Source: Pectobacterium carotovorum (GTDB lineage Bacteria > Pseudomonadota > Gammaproteobacteria > Enterobacterales > Enterobacteriaceae). From it: DNA of 64,000 nucleotides. The number at the start of each line of letters is the position of its first letter. The first letter of the stretch is position 1. Shown here piece by piece: positions 10,061 through 17,782 of the stretch. Position numbers and translations under genes: made by a program. The stretch covers positions 1,178,001 to 1,242,000 of the forward strand of contig CP066552.1 in assembly GCA_016415585.1 (NCBI GenBank), in the 5' to 3' direction. Under the pieces are notes generated by a model. That model did no database searches. It saw only the letters and a list, made by a program, of their open reading frames with translations, and had not been told where the DNA came from.

Positions 10061-10528
10061 GACCCTATAGGGCTGGGTGGGGGGATAAGGCCGCAGGCGT
10101 ACGTCCACAACCCATTAGAATGGGTAGATCCGCTGGGGCTGACGCCGAAGGAAGGAAGCCAAACTGATAAGAAGCATACGGGGACAACTTATCGGGGATT
10201 GACCGAAGAACAAAAAGCTCAGGCTAAGGCAGGTAAAGATATTCAGCCTAAAAACCCGTGTGCTGATTATTCAGCACAAGAGCATGTGAGTAATGGGAAA
10301 TTAGATACGCAATTAATATCAACAACAAAAAAAGAAAAAACCGCCGATTTTTATAATAGGAATGGTTGCAAGATAAAAGTAGATTTATCAAAAATACCTG
10401 ATGAAAATATTATCGATGTTAGCGACGGAGGGGGCTTGAGTGGTAAAGCAGCAAGGTACGCTAAGAAAGATAGAGAAGTACTGATTAAAAACGGTATTCC
10501 CGCCGGCGCATATGAGATAATAGAATGA
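10061..10528 (+). pseudogene. Orphan Rhs tip 3 with ADP-ribosyltransferase-like toxin
   Basis: A very short Rhs core remnant ([18 protein letters not shown] ... VDPLGL, about 25 residues) joined in frame to a toxin of about 130 residues. The toxin has YRGLTEEQ, then [14 protein letters not shown], and [14 protein letters not shown] near its end, fitting the R, S-T and E landmarks of R-S-E ADP-ribosyltransferases; this is pattern reading, not a search result. A TTG at 10199 is in frame but no ribosome site is evident, so it is likely an unexpressed donor tip. The immunity gene overlaps its stop by four bases (ATGA). Confidence 0.72.
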
Positions 10529-10851
10529 CTAATGATTTAAATTCCCGTCTAGTGTATCTGTCTGAAGAGTTAGCTTCATCTTACGAGAAAGAATATTCCT
10601 CCGATGATGAGGAATATTTTGAAAATAAGAGAATAAAATCAGAACTAGTTGATTTTATTATTGATGCTAACTCTCGTGGTGAAATGTCATTTGTTGATAA
10701 CGCATTTGAAATTCTTTTAGAGAATACGGGATGCCAAGAGGACTTTGAAATTTTGGAGGAAATTCTCCGTCCTGTTATTGAGAAAAAAATCATCGATGAA
10801 GACTTATTGGAAAAGCATCTACAAGAAAGTCCATTATCTCGATGGTTATAG
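10525..10851 (+). CDS. Presumed immunity protein for orphan tip 3
   Basis: A 108-residue acidic, probably all-helical protein ([19 protein letters not shown] and similar), starting with ATG that overlaps the toxin stop. No recognised family. Function inferred from position. The cassette-end hairpin follows 28 bases later. Confidence 0.6.
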   Translation: MTNDLNSRLVYLSEELASSYEKEYSSDDEEYFENKRIKSELVDFIIDANSRGEMSFVDNAFEILLENTGCQEDFEILEEILRPVIEKKIIDEDLLEKHLQESPLSRWL

Positions 10852-10879
10852 GTGAGTTTAAACTAGGTTAGGTAATAAA

Positions 10880-10920
10880 AGCCGGAAGCGATCTGACGAT
10901 CCTTCCGGCTATTTTATTTT
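10880..10920. terminator. Cassette-end hairpin, copy 3
   Basis: AGCCGGAAGCGATC-TGAC-GATCCTTCCGGCT followed by ATTTTATTTTT. It sits between immunity gene 3 and the convergent SymE-like gene, and could stop both transcripts. Confidence 0.75.
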
Positions 10921-10935
10921 TAGCGGTTGGTATTA

Positions 10936-11280
10936 TTACGCCAGCACAGTCCCCTGTTCTGCCCGAATCGTTATTCTGCTGGGCAGCACGTCAATTATTA
11001 ACGGCTGGCCGAGTAACCCGCTCAGGGTGAGCCAGTCGCCTGCCAGTGTTAATGTGCCGTCATCCCCCACCCAATCCGCGCCTTCCGCTTCGTTGCCGTC
11101 CAGTTCCGCCATCAGCGCAGCAATATCAGTATCCTCATCCAGTCGTGTGAGTATCAGCCCGTTGCGGTAAAGGTGGATACGGAACAGGGTATGGGCGGTA
11201 AAACCCGCCTGCGCCAGTTCGTGGCCCGTCAGCGTCAGTTCCGGCAGGTCGCCGTGCTGGAAAGCGTATCTTATGCTCAT
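10936..11280 (-). CDS. SymE-like small protein
   Basis: A 114-residue protein convergent with immunity gene 3. Its C-terminus, [20 protein letters not shown] then SRITIR, follows the SymE core pattern (LxG-W-L-x-x-x-G-x-x-x-G-x-P-hydrophobic strand), and its middle is shared with the remnant at 9657-9850. The N-terminus ([20 protein letters not shown]) looks like a second, degenerate copy of the same unit, so it may be a double AbrB-like fold. The ATG overlaps the stop of a truncated upstream SymE frame. Function is unproven: SymE relatives are toxins or DNA/RNA-binding proteins. Confidence 0.55.
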   Translation of the reverse strand: MSIRYAFQHGDLPELTLTGHELAQAGFTAHTLFRIHLYRNGLILTRLDEDTDIAALMAELDGNEAEGADWVGDDGTLTLAGDWLTLSGLLGQPLIIDVLPSRITIRAEQGTVLA

Positions 11281-11430
11281 CGTGCGCTCTCCATGCTCAG
11301 CCCGCCGGGAAAGCGGTTCAGCCAGCTTGCGGCAGCACGTTCATCGAATGGCGCGATGCTCAGCGCTTGCAGGTCTTGCCAGAGTGCGCGGATATCCTGC
11401 GTGGTGATGACAATGCAGCCGGGCATGATG
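11277..11430 (-). pseudogene. Truncated SymE C-terminus
   Basis: The minus strand reads [18 protein letters not shown], then [18 protein letters not shown], ending in TGA overlapping the ATG of the next gene. [10 protein letters not shown] corresponds to the MEGCIVLTAQ end of the E. coli SymE core. The N-terminal part is missing, replaced at about 11430 by a piece of rhs on the other strand. Probably a recombination scar. Confidence 0.6.
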
Positions 11431-11660
11431 CGGGCGTGCAGGTGCGGCGCTGGGAGTATGACGGTGTACGCGAGTCACCGTCGAAAGTGGTGTGCGAAGA
11501 CGGCAGCGAGACGTAGTTTGGTTACGATGTGGAAGGTAACCTGACGGCGATTACGGATGCGTTGGGGCAGCGCTCCCCGTTCCGCTACGGGGCGTTCGAT
11601 AACCTGCTTGAAGCGACCTGCGCTATCACTACAATGCGGAAGCGGAGTTCGCCGGGGGGG
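11430..11660 (+). pseudogene. Decayed rhs fragment
   Basis: About 220 bases closely matching 4711-4958 of the intact rhs (for example [17 protein letters not shown]), but with an in-frame TAG where the intact gene has CAG (about 11513-11515), a deletion near 11618 and a ragged 3' end. It cannot encode a working shell. Confidence 0.8.
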
Positions 11661-11787
11661 AAAAATAATTAGGGACGCGGCGTACGATACTGAAAAAAGG
11701 GAAGAGATCAATCTGTATCGTTACTTATCCTCATTTTTAATAATTACTTTCTTAATCCTTGTTATATTTATTTATGATCGAATTTAA
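11661..11787 (+). pseudogene. Possible immunity-gene tail with membrane segment
   Basis: After the rhs scrap the reading KREEINLYRYL continues into a hydrophobic segment (FLIITFLILVIFIY) and stops at TAA at 11785. It looks like the C-terminal membrane helix of a lost gene, perhaps a membrane immunity protein of a fourth cassette. No start or ribosome site belongs to it. Weak call. Confidence 0.3.
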
Positions 11788-11805
11788 TCATTAGCAGTGT
11801 AAATA

Positions 11806-11838
11806 AAAATACTGAATATGTTATTCAGTATTTTTTTT
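11806..11838 (+). terminator. Terminator closing the Rhs island
   Basis: AATACTGAATA-TGT-TATTCAGTATT followed by eight T. It separates the Rhs island from the isocyanide operon. Confidence 0.8.
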
Positions 11839-11937
11839 GTATTCGCGTAAAGATTTTATTCTATTGTTTCTACGCCACTGCTATGTAGTTTATTTCCCTT
11901 TTTTAAATTAATGTAAAGTAATGAGGTTTTTTTGTAT

Positions 11938-12897
11938 ATGATGAATAATGAATTAGTTTCATCGCTAATATTAAGTGAGTTAATTCAATATCGGCGTAGA
12001 TTTACCCAGTCGATTAAATCAATTAGTGAAGAAGAGTCCCAGGTGACTCAGGTTCAATTACCCAGAATTCGAGCGTTTGTTGAAAAGGGGCGTCAAATTG
12101 AACTCATTCTTCCTGCGTTTCCAGTTAAATCTCCGAACCCTTATAAAGTGCTGGGTAGAGTACCGGATATGGCGGAGCGTTTGTCCCTGATCTTTCTGAA
12201 TTCACTATGCCAGCGTATTCAGCTTTATTATCCGGCAGGAGCGCACATCCGTATTTGCTCGGATGGACATGTATTCGGTGACCTGATTGGGACTAGCGAC
12301 GAAACGATTAACATCTATCAGGATGAGATTGAAAATTTACTGCATGAGTTGGGTGCCGTTCATCTCAGCGTCTTTAATCTTAAGGACGTAGAGAATATGG
12401 CGCCACTAACTGCTGACTATGATCATCTTCGCCAGCGGTTGGTTGAGGATTACGCCGAATCAGAAGAGGAGATCAAGGCGCAGCTCATGCAGAGCGAAGA
12501 AGGCTTGCAGCTTTATCGTTCAATAACCCGCTTTCTCTATGAGGATAGCCTGCGGCCTGACTATACCGGCTCTAATGCGGCGTTACAGAAGGATGCCAAA
12601 AAACGCGCGTGTGGCGTTATTCAACGCAGCTGGGCGTGGGGCAATCTGCTTGCTGAACAATTCCCAGATGCCATCCGGTTGTCTATTCACCCTCAGCCTT
12701 CGGACAGCCTGAAGCTAGGTATTCATATGATGCCCACGAAGGACGATTGGTTGACGCCCTGGCATGGTGTGGCCGCCAATGTTAATGGGCAGTTTGTGCT
12801 GATGAAGAATGCCGATGCACAGCAGTTGGACGGTGAGGTTGTGGAGATCCGCGGTACGCCTAGCCATTACTTAGTTAAGCAGCCTGATATGGCATAA
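11938..12897 (+). CDS. isnA: Isocyanide synthase (PvcA/IsnA family)
   Basis: Predicted to convert the amino group of L-tyrosine (or tryptophan) to an isonitrile, taking the isonitrile carbon from ribulose 5-phosphate (established for PvcA/IsnA enzymes). About 319 residues, normal for the DIT1/PvcA family. Family-like blocks are LPAFPVKSPNPYKVLGRVPDMAE near residue 60 (given here in parts: LPAFPVKSPNP, then GRVPDMAE), ICSDGHVFGDLIG near 120, and IRLSIHPQPSDSLKLGI near 255. It heads a three-gene set with an oxygenase and a glycosyltransferase. ATG at 11938 is chosen; a TTG at 11932 lies nearer the GAGG at 11923 and could be the real start. The upstream region is AT-rich with no clear operator. 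Substrate is inferred from the cluster. Confidence 0.88.
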   Translation: MMNNELVSSLILSELIQYRRRFTQSIKSISEEESQVTQVQLPRIRAFVEKGRQIELILPAFPVKSPNPYKVLGRVPDMAERLSLIFLNSLCQRIQLYYPAGAHIRICSDGHVFGDLIGTSDETINIYQDEIENLLHELGAVHLSVFNLKDVENMAPLTADYDHLRQRLVEDYAESEEEIKAQLMQSEEGLQLYRSITRFLYEDSLRPDYTGSNAALQKDAKKRACGVIQRSWAWGNLLAEQFPDAIRLSIHPQPSDSLKLGIHMMPTKDDWLTPWHGVAANVNGQFVLMKNADAQQLDGEVVEIRGTPSHYLVKQPDMA

Positions 12898-12951
12898 GCG
12901 TTATCGTTCACCGAGACATCGAGATTGTCATCTTATAAAGAAATATACACG

Positions 12952-13803
12952 ATGGAAAATAGCATGAACTGTCGCATCGAATCGCTTTCCCCTTTTGGCG
13001 CGCTGCTGACGCCAGTTGAAGTGGGGCAGAGCATTGCCACACTACCGATTGATACATTGCGTGAGCTCGCCCGCGAATATCATCTTCTGGTACTGCGTGG
13101 GTTCTCTTCTGGGTTTTCCGATCCTGAAACGTTGACCGAGTATGCCGGGCACTGGGGGGAAATCATGATGTGGCCTTTCGGGGCTGTGCTGGACGTCAAG
13201 GAGCATGCGGATACCAAGGATCACATCTTTGATAACAGCTATGTGCCGCTGCACTGGGACGGTATGTACAAACCAACCATCCCCGAATTTCAACTGTTTC
13301 ACTGCGTTTCTGCGCCGGGGCAGGATCAAGGCGGGCGTACCACGTTTGTCGATACCACGCGTTTGTTGGCAGAGGCTGATGCACAATTAGTCGATGAGTG
13401 GCGGCGTGTTTCAATCACTTACCGTATTAAAGCCGTTGTGCATTACGGTGGTGAAGTCACGTCTCCATTGGTCATCCCGCATCCCAACGGCACGGGTGAG
13501 ATTATGCGTTATAACGAACCGCCAACCGAAGGGGAGCGTTTCCTTAATCAGCATGCGCTCGAATACCACAATGTTACGCCGGAAACGCAAAACGCATTTA
13601 GCCAGACGTTACGGCAGCATTTGTACGATCCCCGTTATTACTATGCGCATCAATGGTTACAGGGAGATGTTGTGATAGCCGACAATTTCTCGCTGCTGCA
13701 TGGCCGTGAAGCCTTTACGGCGCATTCTGCACGCCACCTCCAGCGCGTGCATATTCAGGGCACCCCGATTTGTGTGAATACCTGCATCGATAACGCAGCA
13801 TAA
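12952..13803 (+). CDS. isnB: Fe(II)/2-oxoglutarate oxygenase (PvcB/IsnB family)
   Basis: TauD/TfdA-fold oxygenase expected to turn the isonitrile amino acid into a vinyl isocyanide by oxidative decarboxylation. The iron ligands are visible: His and Asp in PLHWDGMYKP (about residue 100), and the distal His in SLLHGREAFT (about 250). The following Arg in HLQRVHI suits 2-oxoglutarate binding. Length 283 residues is usual. ATG at 12952 (MENSMN) was picked; ATG at 12964 is an alternative and the ribosome site is weak. It lies 54 bases after isnA and 11 bases before the glycosyltransferase, so one operon is likely. Confidence 0.87.
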   Translation: MENSMNCRIESLSPFGALLTPVEVGQSIATLPIDTLRELAREYHLLVLRGFSSGFSDPETLTEYAGHWGEIMMWPFGAVLDVKEHADTKDHIFDNSYVPLHWDGMYKPTIPEFQLFHCVSAPGQDQGGRTTFVDTTRLLAEADAQLVDEWRRVSITYRIKAVVHYGGEVTSPLVIPHPNGTGEIMRYNEPPTEGERFLNQHALEYHNVTPETQNAFSQTLRQHLYDPRYYYAHQWLQGDVVIADNFSLLHGREAFTAHSARHLQRVHIQGTPICVNTCIDNAA

Positions 13804-13814
13804 GGAAAAGTATC

Positions 13815-15155
13815 ATGGCACATATTCTTATGGCGGCGATGGCGACGCCGGGGCACGTTTACCCTTTACTGACTATCGCTCGCTATCTGGTTGAGCAAGG
13901 GAACGATGTCACGCTGTTTAGCGGCGCGTTGTTTCGTGAGCAGGCGGAAGCGGCTGGCGTCGGGTTTATCCCTTTTAGCGATGACATTGATTTCGACTAC
14001 CGGCACCTTGAGCAGCATTTCCCCCAACGCGCGATGTTGCCGCCGGGTAACGCGCAGATGGCTCTGGCTCTGAAAGATTTCTTTGCGGCCCCGATTCCAC
14101 TGCTGGATAGCCAACTACGTGACGCATTGGCAAAGACCCGCGCCGATTTGCTCATCGTTGAAAACTGTTTTTATGGTGTCTTGCCGCTGCTGTTCTCCAG
14201 AGAGCGGCCGCCCGTCATCGTAATAGGTGTTACGCCATTGTCCTATTCGACGCGAGATTCTGTTTTCTATGGGCCTCGTATTCCTCCCAAATTGTTGCCG
14301 CCTGACCTGAGCCATGAACAACTGGTCGATGAAGAAACGCGGGGATTGATGAGCGAGGTTCAGCACGCGTTTAATCATGCGATGGTGCAGTCGGGAGGAA
14401 AGCCTCTCGAACAGCCTTTTATGGATACACTGATTGGCCGTTGCGATCGTTTCTTACAGTTATCCACCACTGAGCTTGAGTATCGGCGTGATGATTTGCC
14501 ACAAAGTGTACGATTTATTGGGCCATTATCCCACCACGCGGCAGCAGAACGTGTTCCGCAATGGTGGGCACCGGACGACAAGCGGCCACTGATTATCGTT
14601 TCACAAGGCACATTGGCGAATGTCGATCTCCAGCAGCTCATTGGGCCAACGCTGCGCGCATTAGCTGACTTACCTGTCAGAGTGCTGGCGACCACTGGGG
14701 GGCGTTCGGTTGATTCGCTGCAAGCCTCCTTGCCTGAAAATGCCAGAGTGGTGAGCTTCCTCTCTTATGACGATTGGCTGCCAAGGGCGTCGATCGTCAT
14801 CAGCAATGGCGGATACGGTTCGATTAATGCTGCGCTGAAAGATGGCGTTCCCTTAATTGTGGCCGGTGTTGGGGAAGATAAGCAGGAAGGTGCTGCGCGT
14901 GTAGTATTTGCCAAATGTGGGATTAACCTGCAAACCAGTACGCCGAGTGAACAGCAGATTAAGCAGTCTGTTATTGAGATATTGGAGGATCCTGGTTATT
15001 TACAGCGTGCAAGGTGGATTCAGGCAGATTATGCAAGCCATGATGCGCTTGCTCTGATTAAGGCCGAAGTGAATGCGCTATCCCTTCCAAATGAATGTCC
15101 GCTAAAGGAGGGCGGTATAACATCAGGTAAGGATGTTTCTCTGCTTCGCGTTTAG
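13815..15155 (+). CDS. Family-1 glycosyltransferase of isocyanide cluster
   Basis: UDP/NDP-sugar glycosyltransferase (GT1, MGT-like), 446 residues, cytoplasmic. The N-terminal acceptor domain begins with MAATPGHVYPLLTIARYL-like text; the C-terminal donor domain has SQGTLANVD, then SNGGYGSINAALKDGVPLI and the typical GEDKQEGAARV motif. A strong AAGGAAAAG ribosome site lies before ATG. In Xenorhabdus, isnA, isnB and a glycosyltransferase make rhabduscin, an amidoglycosylated tyrosine-derived vinyl isocyanide that inhibits phenoloxidase at the cell surface. By analogy this enzyme should glycosylate the aglycone; the sugar cannot be told from sequence. The last 25 residues look dispensable. Confidence 0.85.
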   Translation: MAHILMAAMATPGHVYPLLTIARYLVEQGNDVTLFSGALFREQAEAAGVGFIPFSDDIDFDYRHLEQHFPQRAMLPPGNAQMALALKDFFAAPIPLLDSQLRDALAKTRADLLIVENCFYGVLPLLFSRERPPVIVIGVTPLSYSTRDSVFYGPRIPPKLLPPDLSHEQLVDEETRGLMSEVQHAFNHAMVQSGGKPLEQPFMDTLIGRCDRFLQLSTTELEYRRDDLPQSVRFIGPLSHHAAAERVPQWWAPDDKRPLIIVSQGTLANVDLQQLIGPTLRALADLPVRVLATTGGRSVDSLQASLPENARVVSFLSYDDWLPRASIVISNGGYGSINAALKDGVPLIVAGVGEDKQEGAARVVFAKCGINLQTSTPSEQQIKQSVIEILEDPGYLQRARWIQADYASHDALALIKAEVNALSLPNECPLKEGGITSGKDVSLLRV

Positions 15156-15194
15156 CCATTATTTCATCGTAATAACGTGCTGAAATCGGTCACG

Positions 15195-15226
15195 CGTTAT
15201 GGGGTGAAACCGTGTCCCATAACGCT
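15195..15226. repeat. Inverted repeat after the isocyanide operon
   Basis: GCGTTATGGG ... CCCATAACGC with a loop of about 11 bases, lacking a T run. It may stabilise the 3' end of the transcript or be an imperfect terminator. Confidence 0.5.
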
Positions 15227-15289
15227 ATTGCAGATCATGTTTTTAAAATAGAATACACGCACGGATGTTCTATCCCAGGGGGGCAGTAA

Positions 15290-15712
15290 ATGAAACTATT
15301 TTTGGCCGTGATTTTTTCAGTATTGATAATGCCCCAGACCGGTTTTTCGGCAACCAAAACGGATGTGCTGACGGTGCTGAAGCATTTGGATGTGACCACT
15401 TTCCGCAGTTCTTTTGGGCCGAGACATTTTCCCAAGGGGACGCTGCTGAAAGATACCAGTGACTATGTTTTTAGCCAGGAAAAAGGCTGGGCGGACGCAA
15501 CGGAGAAAGATGGCAGTTGGACGTATTCACTGCGTATTATCTCGGAGAATGAAAAAGAGATCATTGCCTGTTTCGTGGATGATGCTCACATTGGGAGTTA
15601 CTTTTCAAGGAAGCCTTTCCTGATAAAGAAAACGAAAAATACTCAGGCGTATTCCGTGATCGAGCCTGATCACGATGTAGAAGGATGTGAGCTCAATCCC
15701 AAGGATCAATAA
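15290..15712 (+). CDS. Small secreted protein, unknown
   Basis: A 140-residue protein with a classical signal peptide (MKLFLAVIFSVLIMPQTGFSA, cut probably after FSA, about residue 20). The mature part has two cysteines (ACFVDD and GCELNP), which could form one disulfide in the periplasm. A purine-rich GGGGGG lies before the start. No family recognised. It is 135 bases after the glycosyltransferase with an inverted repeat between, so it is probably independently expressed. A terminator follows at 15764. Confidence 0.7.
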   Translation: MKLFLAVIFSVLIMPQTGFSATKTDVLTVLKHLDVTTFRSSFGPRHFPKGTLLKDTSDYVFSQEKGWADATEKDGSWTYSLRIISENEKEIIACFVDDAHIGSYFSRKPFLIKKTKNTQAYSVIEPDHDVEGCELNPKDQ

Positions 15713-15763
15713 TCCTGATCGTCGTTGGTAAATGAACCACGTTATCCGAACGTTGTTAAAAAT

Positions 15764-15792
15764 AAGGAGCCGCTATAAGCCGCTCCTTTGTT
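15764..15792 (+). terminator. Terminator after small secreted protein
   Basis: AAGGAGC ... GCTCCTTTG with a loop of 11 bases and a T-rich tail. Confidence 0.6.
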
Positions 15793-15797
15793 GTTTC

Positions 15798-15926
<129 letters not shown>

Positions 15927-15934
15927 TTTTTATT

Positions 15935-16570
15935 TTACAGCGCCTTATCGGTCAGCAAGGCAACCTTGCTGGCTGTTGAGACACGCTCAAGGTAGGCGTG
16001 GACGTTAGGGCCAAACTGCACGCCTTTCACGATCGTGAGCGATAGTAAGATCGGGAACAGAATAAAATCGGTGGTGGAAATGGCGCTGACGTTTGCCAGA
16101 CGCGGCTCCAGCGCATCGAGTTTTTGCTCCACTTCCGCAATCAGCTCTGGCGTTTTTGCTATTAGTGCATCCAGATCGCCGAAGGCTTTCTCTTCACGCA
16201 GAATGTAGGCATGACGCGCCTCTGGCGTGGAAAGCTCTTTGAAGTCGGCTTTTGTGAAGCGAGGGATCGCAAGGTTAAACACCGCGCTGGAAACGGATTT
16301 ACACCAGGCTTCAATCTCGGCATCAACTGGTTTGTCGGCGATTAATGGCGCTTGCTTGCTGTCGACATAGTGGACGATATCCATGCTTTCTGGCATGAAA
16401 CTGCCATCTTCTTTCTGCAGGATAGGTACCACTTTGCGGCCCACCATGCGTGTTGGCGTGTCGATGTCGCCTTCCATAATGACGGATTGCTCAACAGGCA
16501 GATCTTTCAGACCAAAAATCATTCTGGCTCTGACACAGAATGGGCAGTGTTCGTAAATGAAAAGTTTCAT
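15935..16570 (-). CDS. grxB: Glutaredoxin 2
   Basis: Glutathione-dependent disulfide oxidoreductase with a GST-like fold, cytoplasmic. Residues 1-75 are the thioredoxin-like domain with the CPFC active site (YEHCPFCVRARM) and the glutathione-binding KVVPIL and ESMDIVHYVD; residues 90-211 are the helical C-terminal domain. Length 211 compares with 215 in E. coli. It is convergent with the upstream small protein and divergent from the LysR regulator. Confidence 0.93.
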   Translation of the reverse strand: MKLFIYEHCPFCVRARMIFGLKDLPVEQSVIMEGDIDTPTRMVGRKVVPILQKEDGSFMPESMDIVHYVDSKQAPLIADKPVDAEIEAWCKSVSSAVFNLAIPRFTKADFKELSTPEARHAYILREEKAFGDLDALIAKTPELIAEVEQKLDALEPRLANVSAISTTDFILFPILLSLTIVKGVQFGPNVHAYLERVSTASKVALLTDKAL

Positions 16571-16785
16571 GCATCGCCTCGTAAGATTTTGAAAAAGTCA
16601 GCAAAAATTTGCTAGCCCGGTCATGACAAGTCATGCCATCAGAGTAATACCTGATACGGTCGGCGGTAAAGTGAATGTGCCTGACGATGGTGATAACAGG
16701 GAAAGGAAGGGCGCAGTGTGGATCCGCCTTATCCTCGCCGGATTACGGTATGATGCAGTGAAACCCCTTTTTCGGAAGAGAAATC

Positions 16786-17667
16786 ATGGATCGCCTGAGC
16801 GCGCTGGAAACTTTTATCTGCGTTTTTGAAACGGGTTCGTTTTCCGCTGCGTCTCGCAGGCTCGGTATTGGGCAGCCTGCGGTTTCCAAAGCGATTATGC
16901 AGCTTGAAAATCAGCTGGCAACGCCTCTGCTGCTCCGTTCTACCCGAGGGCTGACACCGACAGAAGCTGGGCAGAGTTTTTATGAGCAAATCTCCCCCGC
17001 ATTAAAGGTACTGAGGGATGCCCAAGAGCATGTGGTTAGCGGGAGCGCTGCGCTGTCTGGGCGGCTACGCATCTGTGCACCCGTCACCTTTGCCAGACTG
17101 CACATTATGCCGCGACTCTATGAGTTCATGGCAGAACATCCGCAGCTAAATATTGATGTCATTCTGGACGATCGTCCGATCGATCTGATTGCTGAAGGAA
17201 TTGATGTAGCACTGCGTTTGGGTGAAATGAAGGATTCAAGCCTGATCGCCCAGCGTTTGGCCTCGTGTTCCATGCGCCTCTTAGCGACACCCGATTATTT
17301 TGCCGTTCATGGCATGCCTGCTTCTCCTGATGCACTGGCTGCGCATCCTGCCGTCATTTATTTGCAGGGAGAGAGAACCGATCGTTGGATTTTTTCTCGG
17401 GATGGAACACAGACCACGGTATTCCCCAATGGGCGTATCCGTGTTTCTGCGGCGGAAGGCGTACGTGCAGCGGTGCTGTCCGGTGTAGGGTTGACCATCG
17501 CTTCCGAGTGGATGTTTGCTCCAGAGCTTGAGAGCGGGCAGGTCGTCACCGCGCTGGATTCATGGTCGCTGGGTAAGATGGATCTGTGGGCTGTCTACCC
17601 CGGAGGCCGCATGACATCAGCTCGCGCCAGAATTTTTACCGATTTCGTTCAGCGTCTTTTCTCCTGA
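16786..17667 (+). CDS. LysR-family transcriptional regulator
   Basis: A 293-residue regulator. Residues 3-60 form the winged helix-turn-helix (LSALETFICVFETGSFSAAS, then LGIGQPAVSKAIMQLE); 90-290 form the substrate-binding effector domain. It belongs to the CrgA/YafC-like LysR group by appearance (GRLRICAPVTFARLHIMP). It lies upstream of an MFS exporter on the same strand and divergent from grxB, so it likely controls the transporter and itself. Effector unknown. Confidence 0.88.
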   Translation: MDRLSALETFICVFETGSFSAASRRLGIGQPAVSKAIMQLENQLATPLLLRSTRGLTPTEAGQSFYEQISPALKVLRDAQEHVVSGSAALSGRLRICAPVTFARLHIMPRLYEFMAEHPQLNIDVILDDRPIDLIAEGIDVALRLGEMKDSSLIAQRLASCSMRLLATPDYFAVHGMPASPDALAAHPAVIYLQGERTDRWIFSRDGTQTTVFPNGRIRVSAAEGVRAAVLSGVGLTIASEWMFAPELESGQVVTALDSWSLGKMDLWAVYPGGRMTSARARIFTDFVQRLFS

Positions 17668-17782
17668 CGTATTCCTATTTGGAATAGCTGATATTCATCT
17701 TGCCTCTCTACTGGGAATGAGTATGACGTCTTATGCTCTGCTCATTGTTTGCCGATTTCCGGCAGGAAACACACAAATAGGT

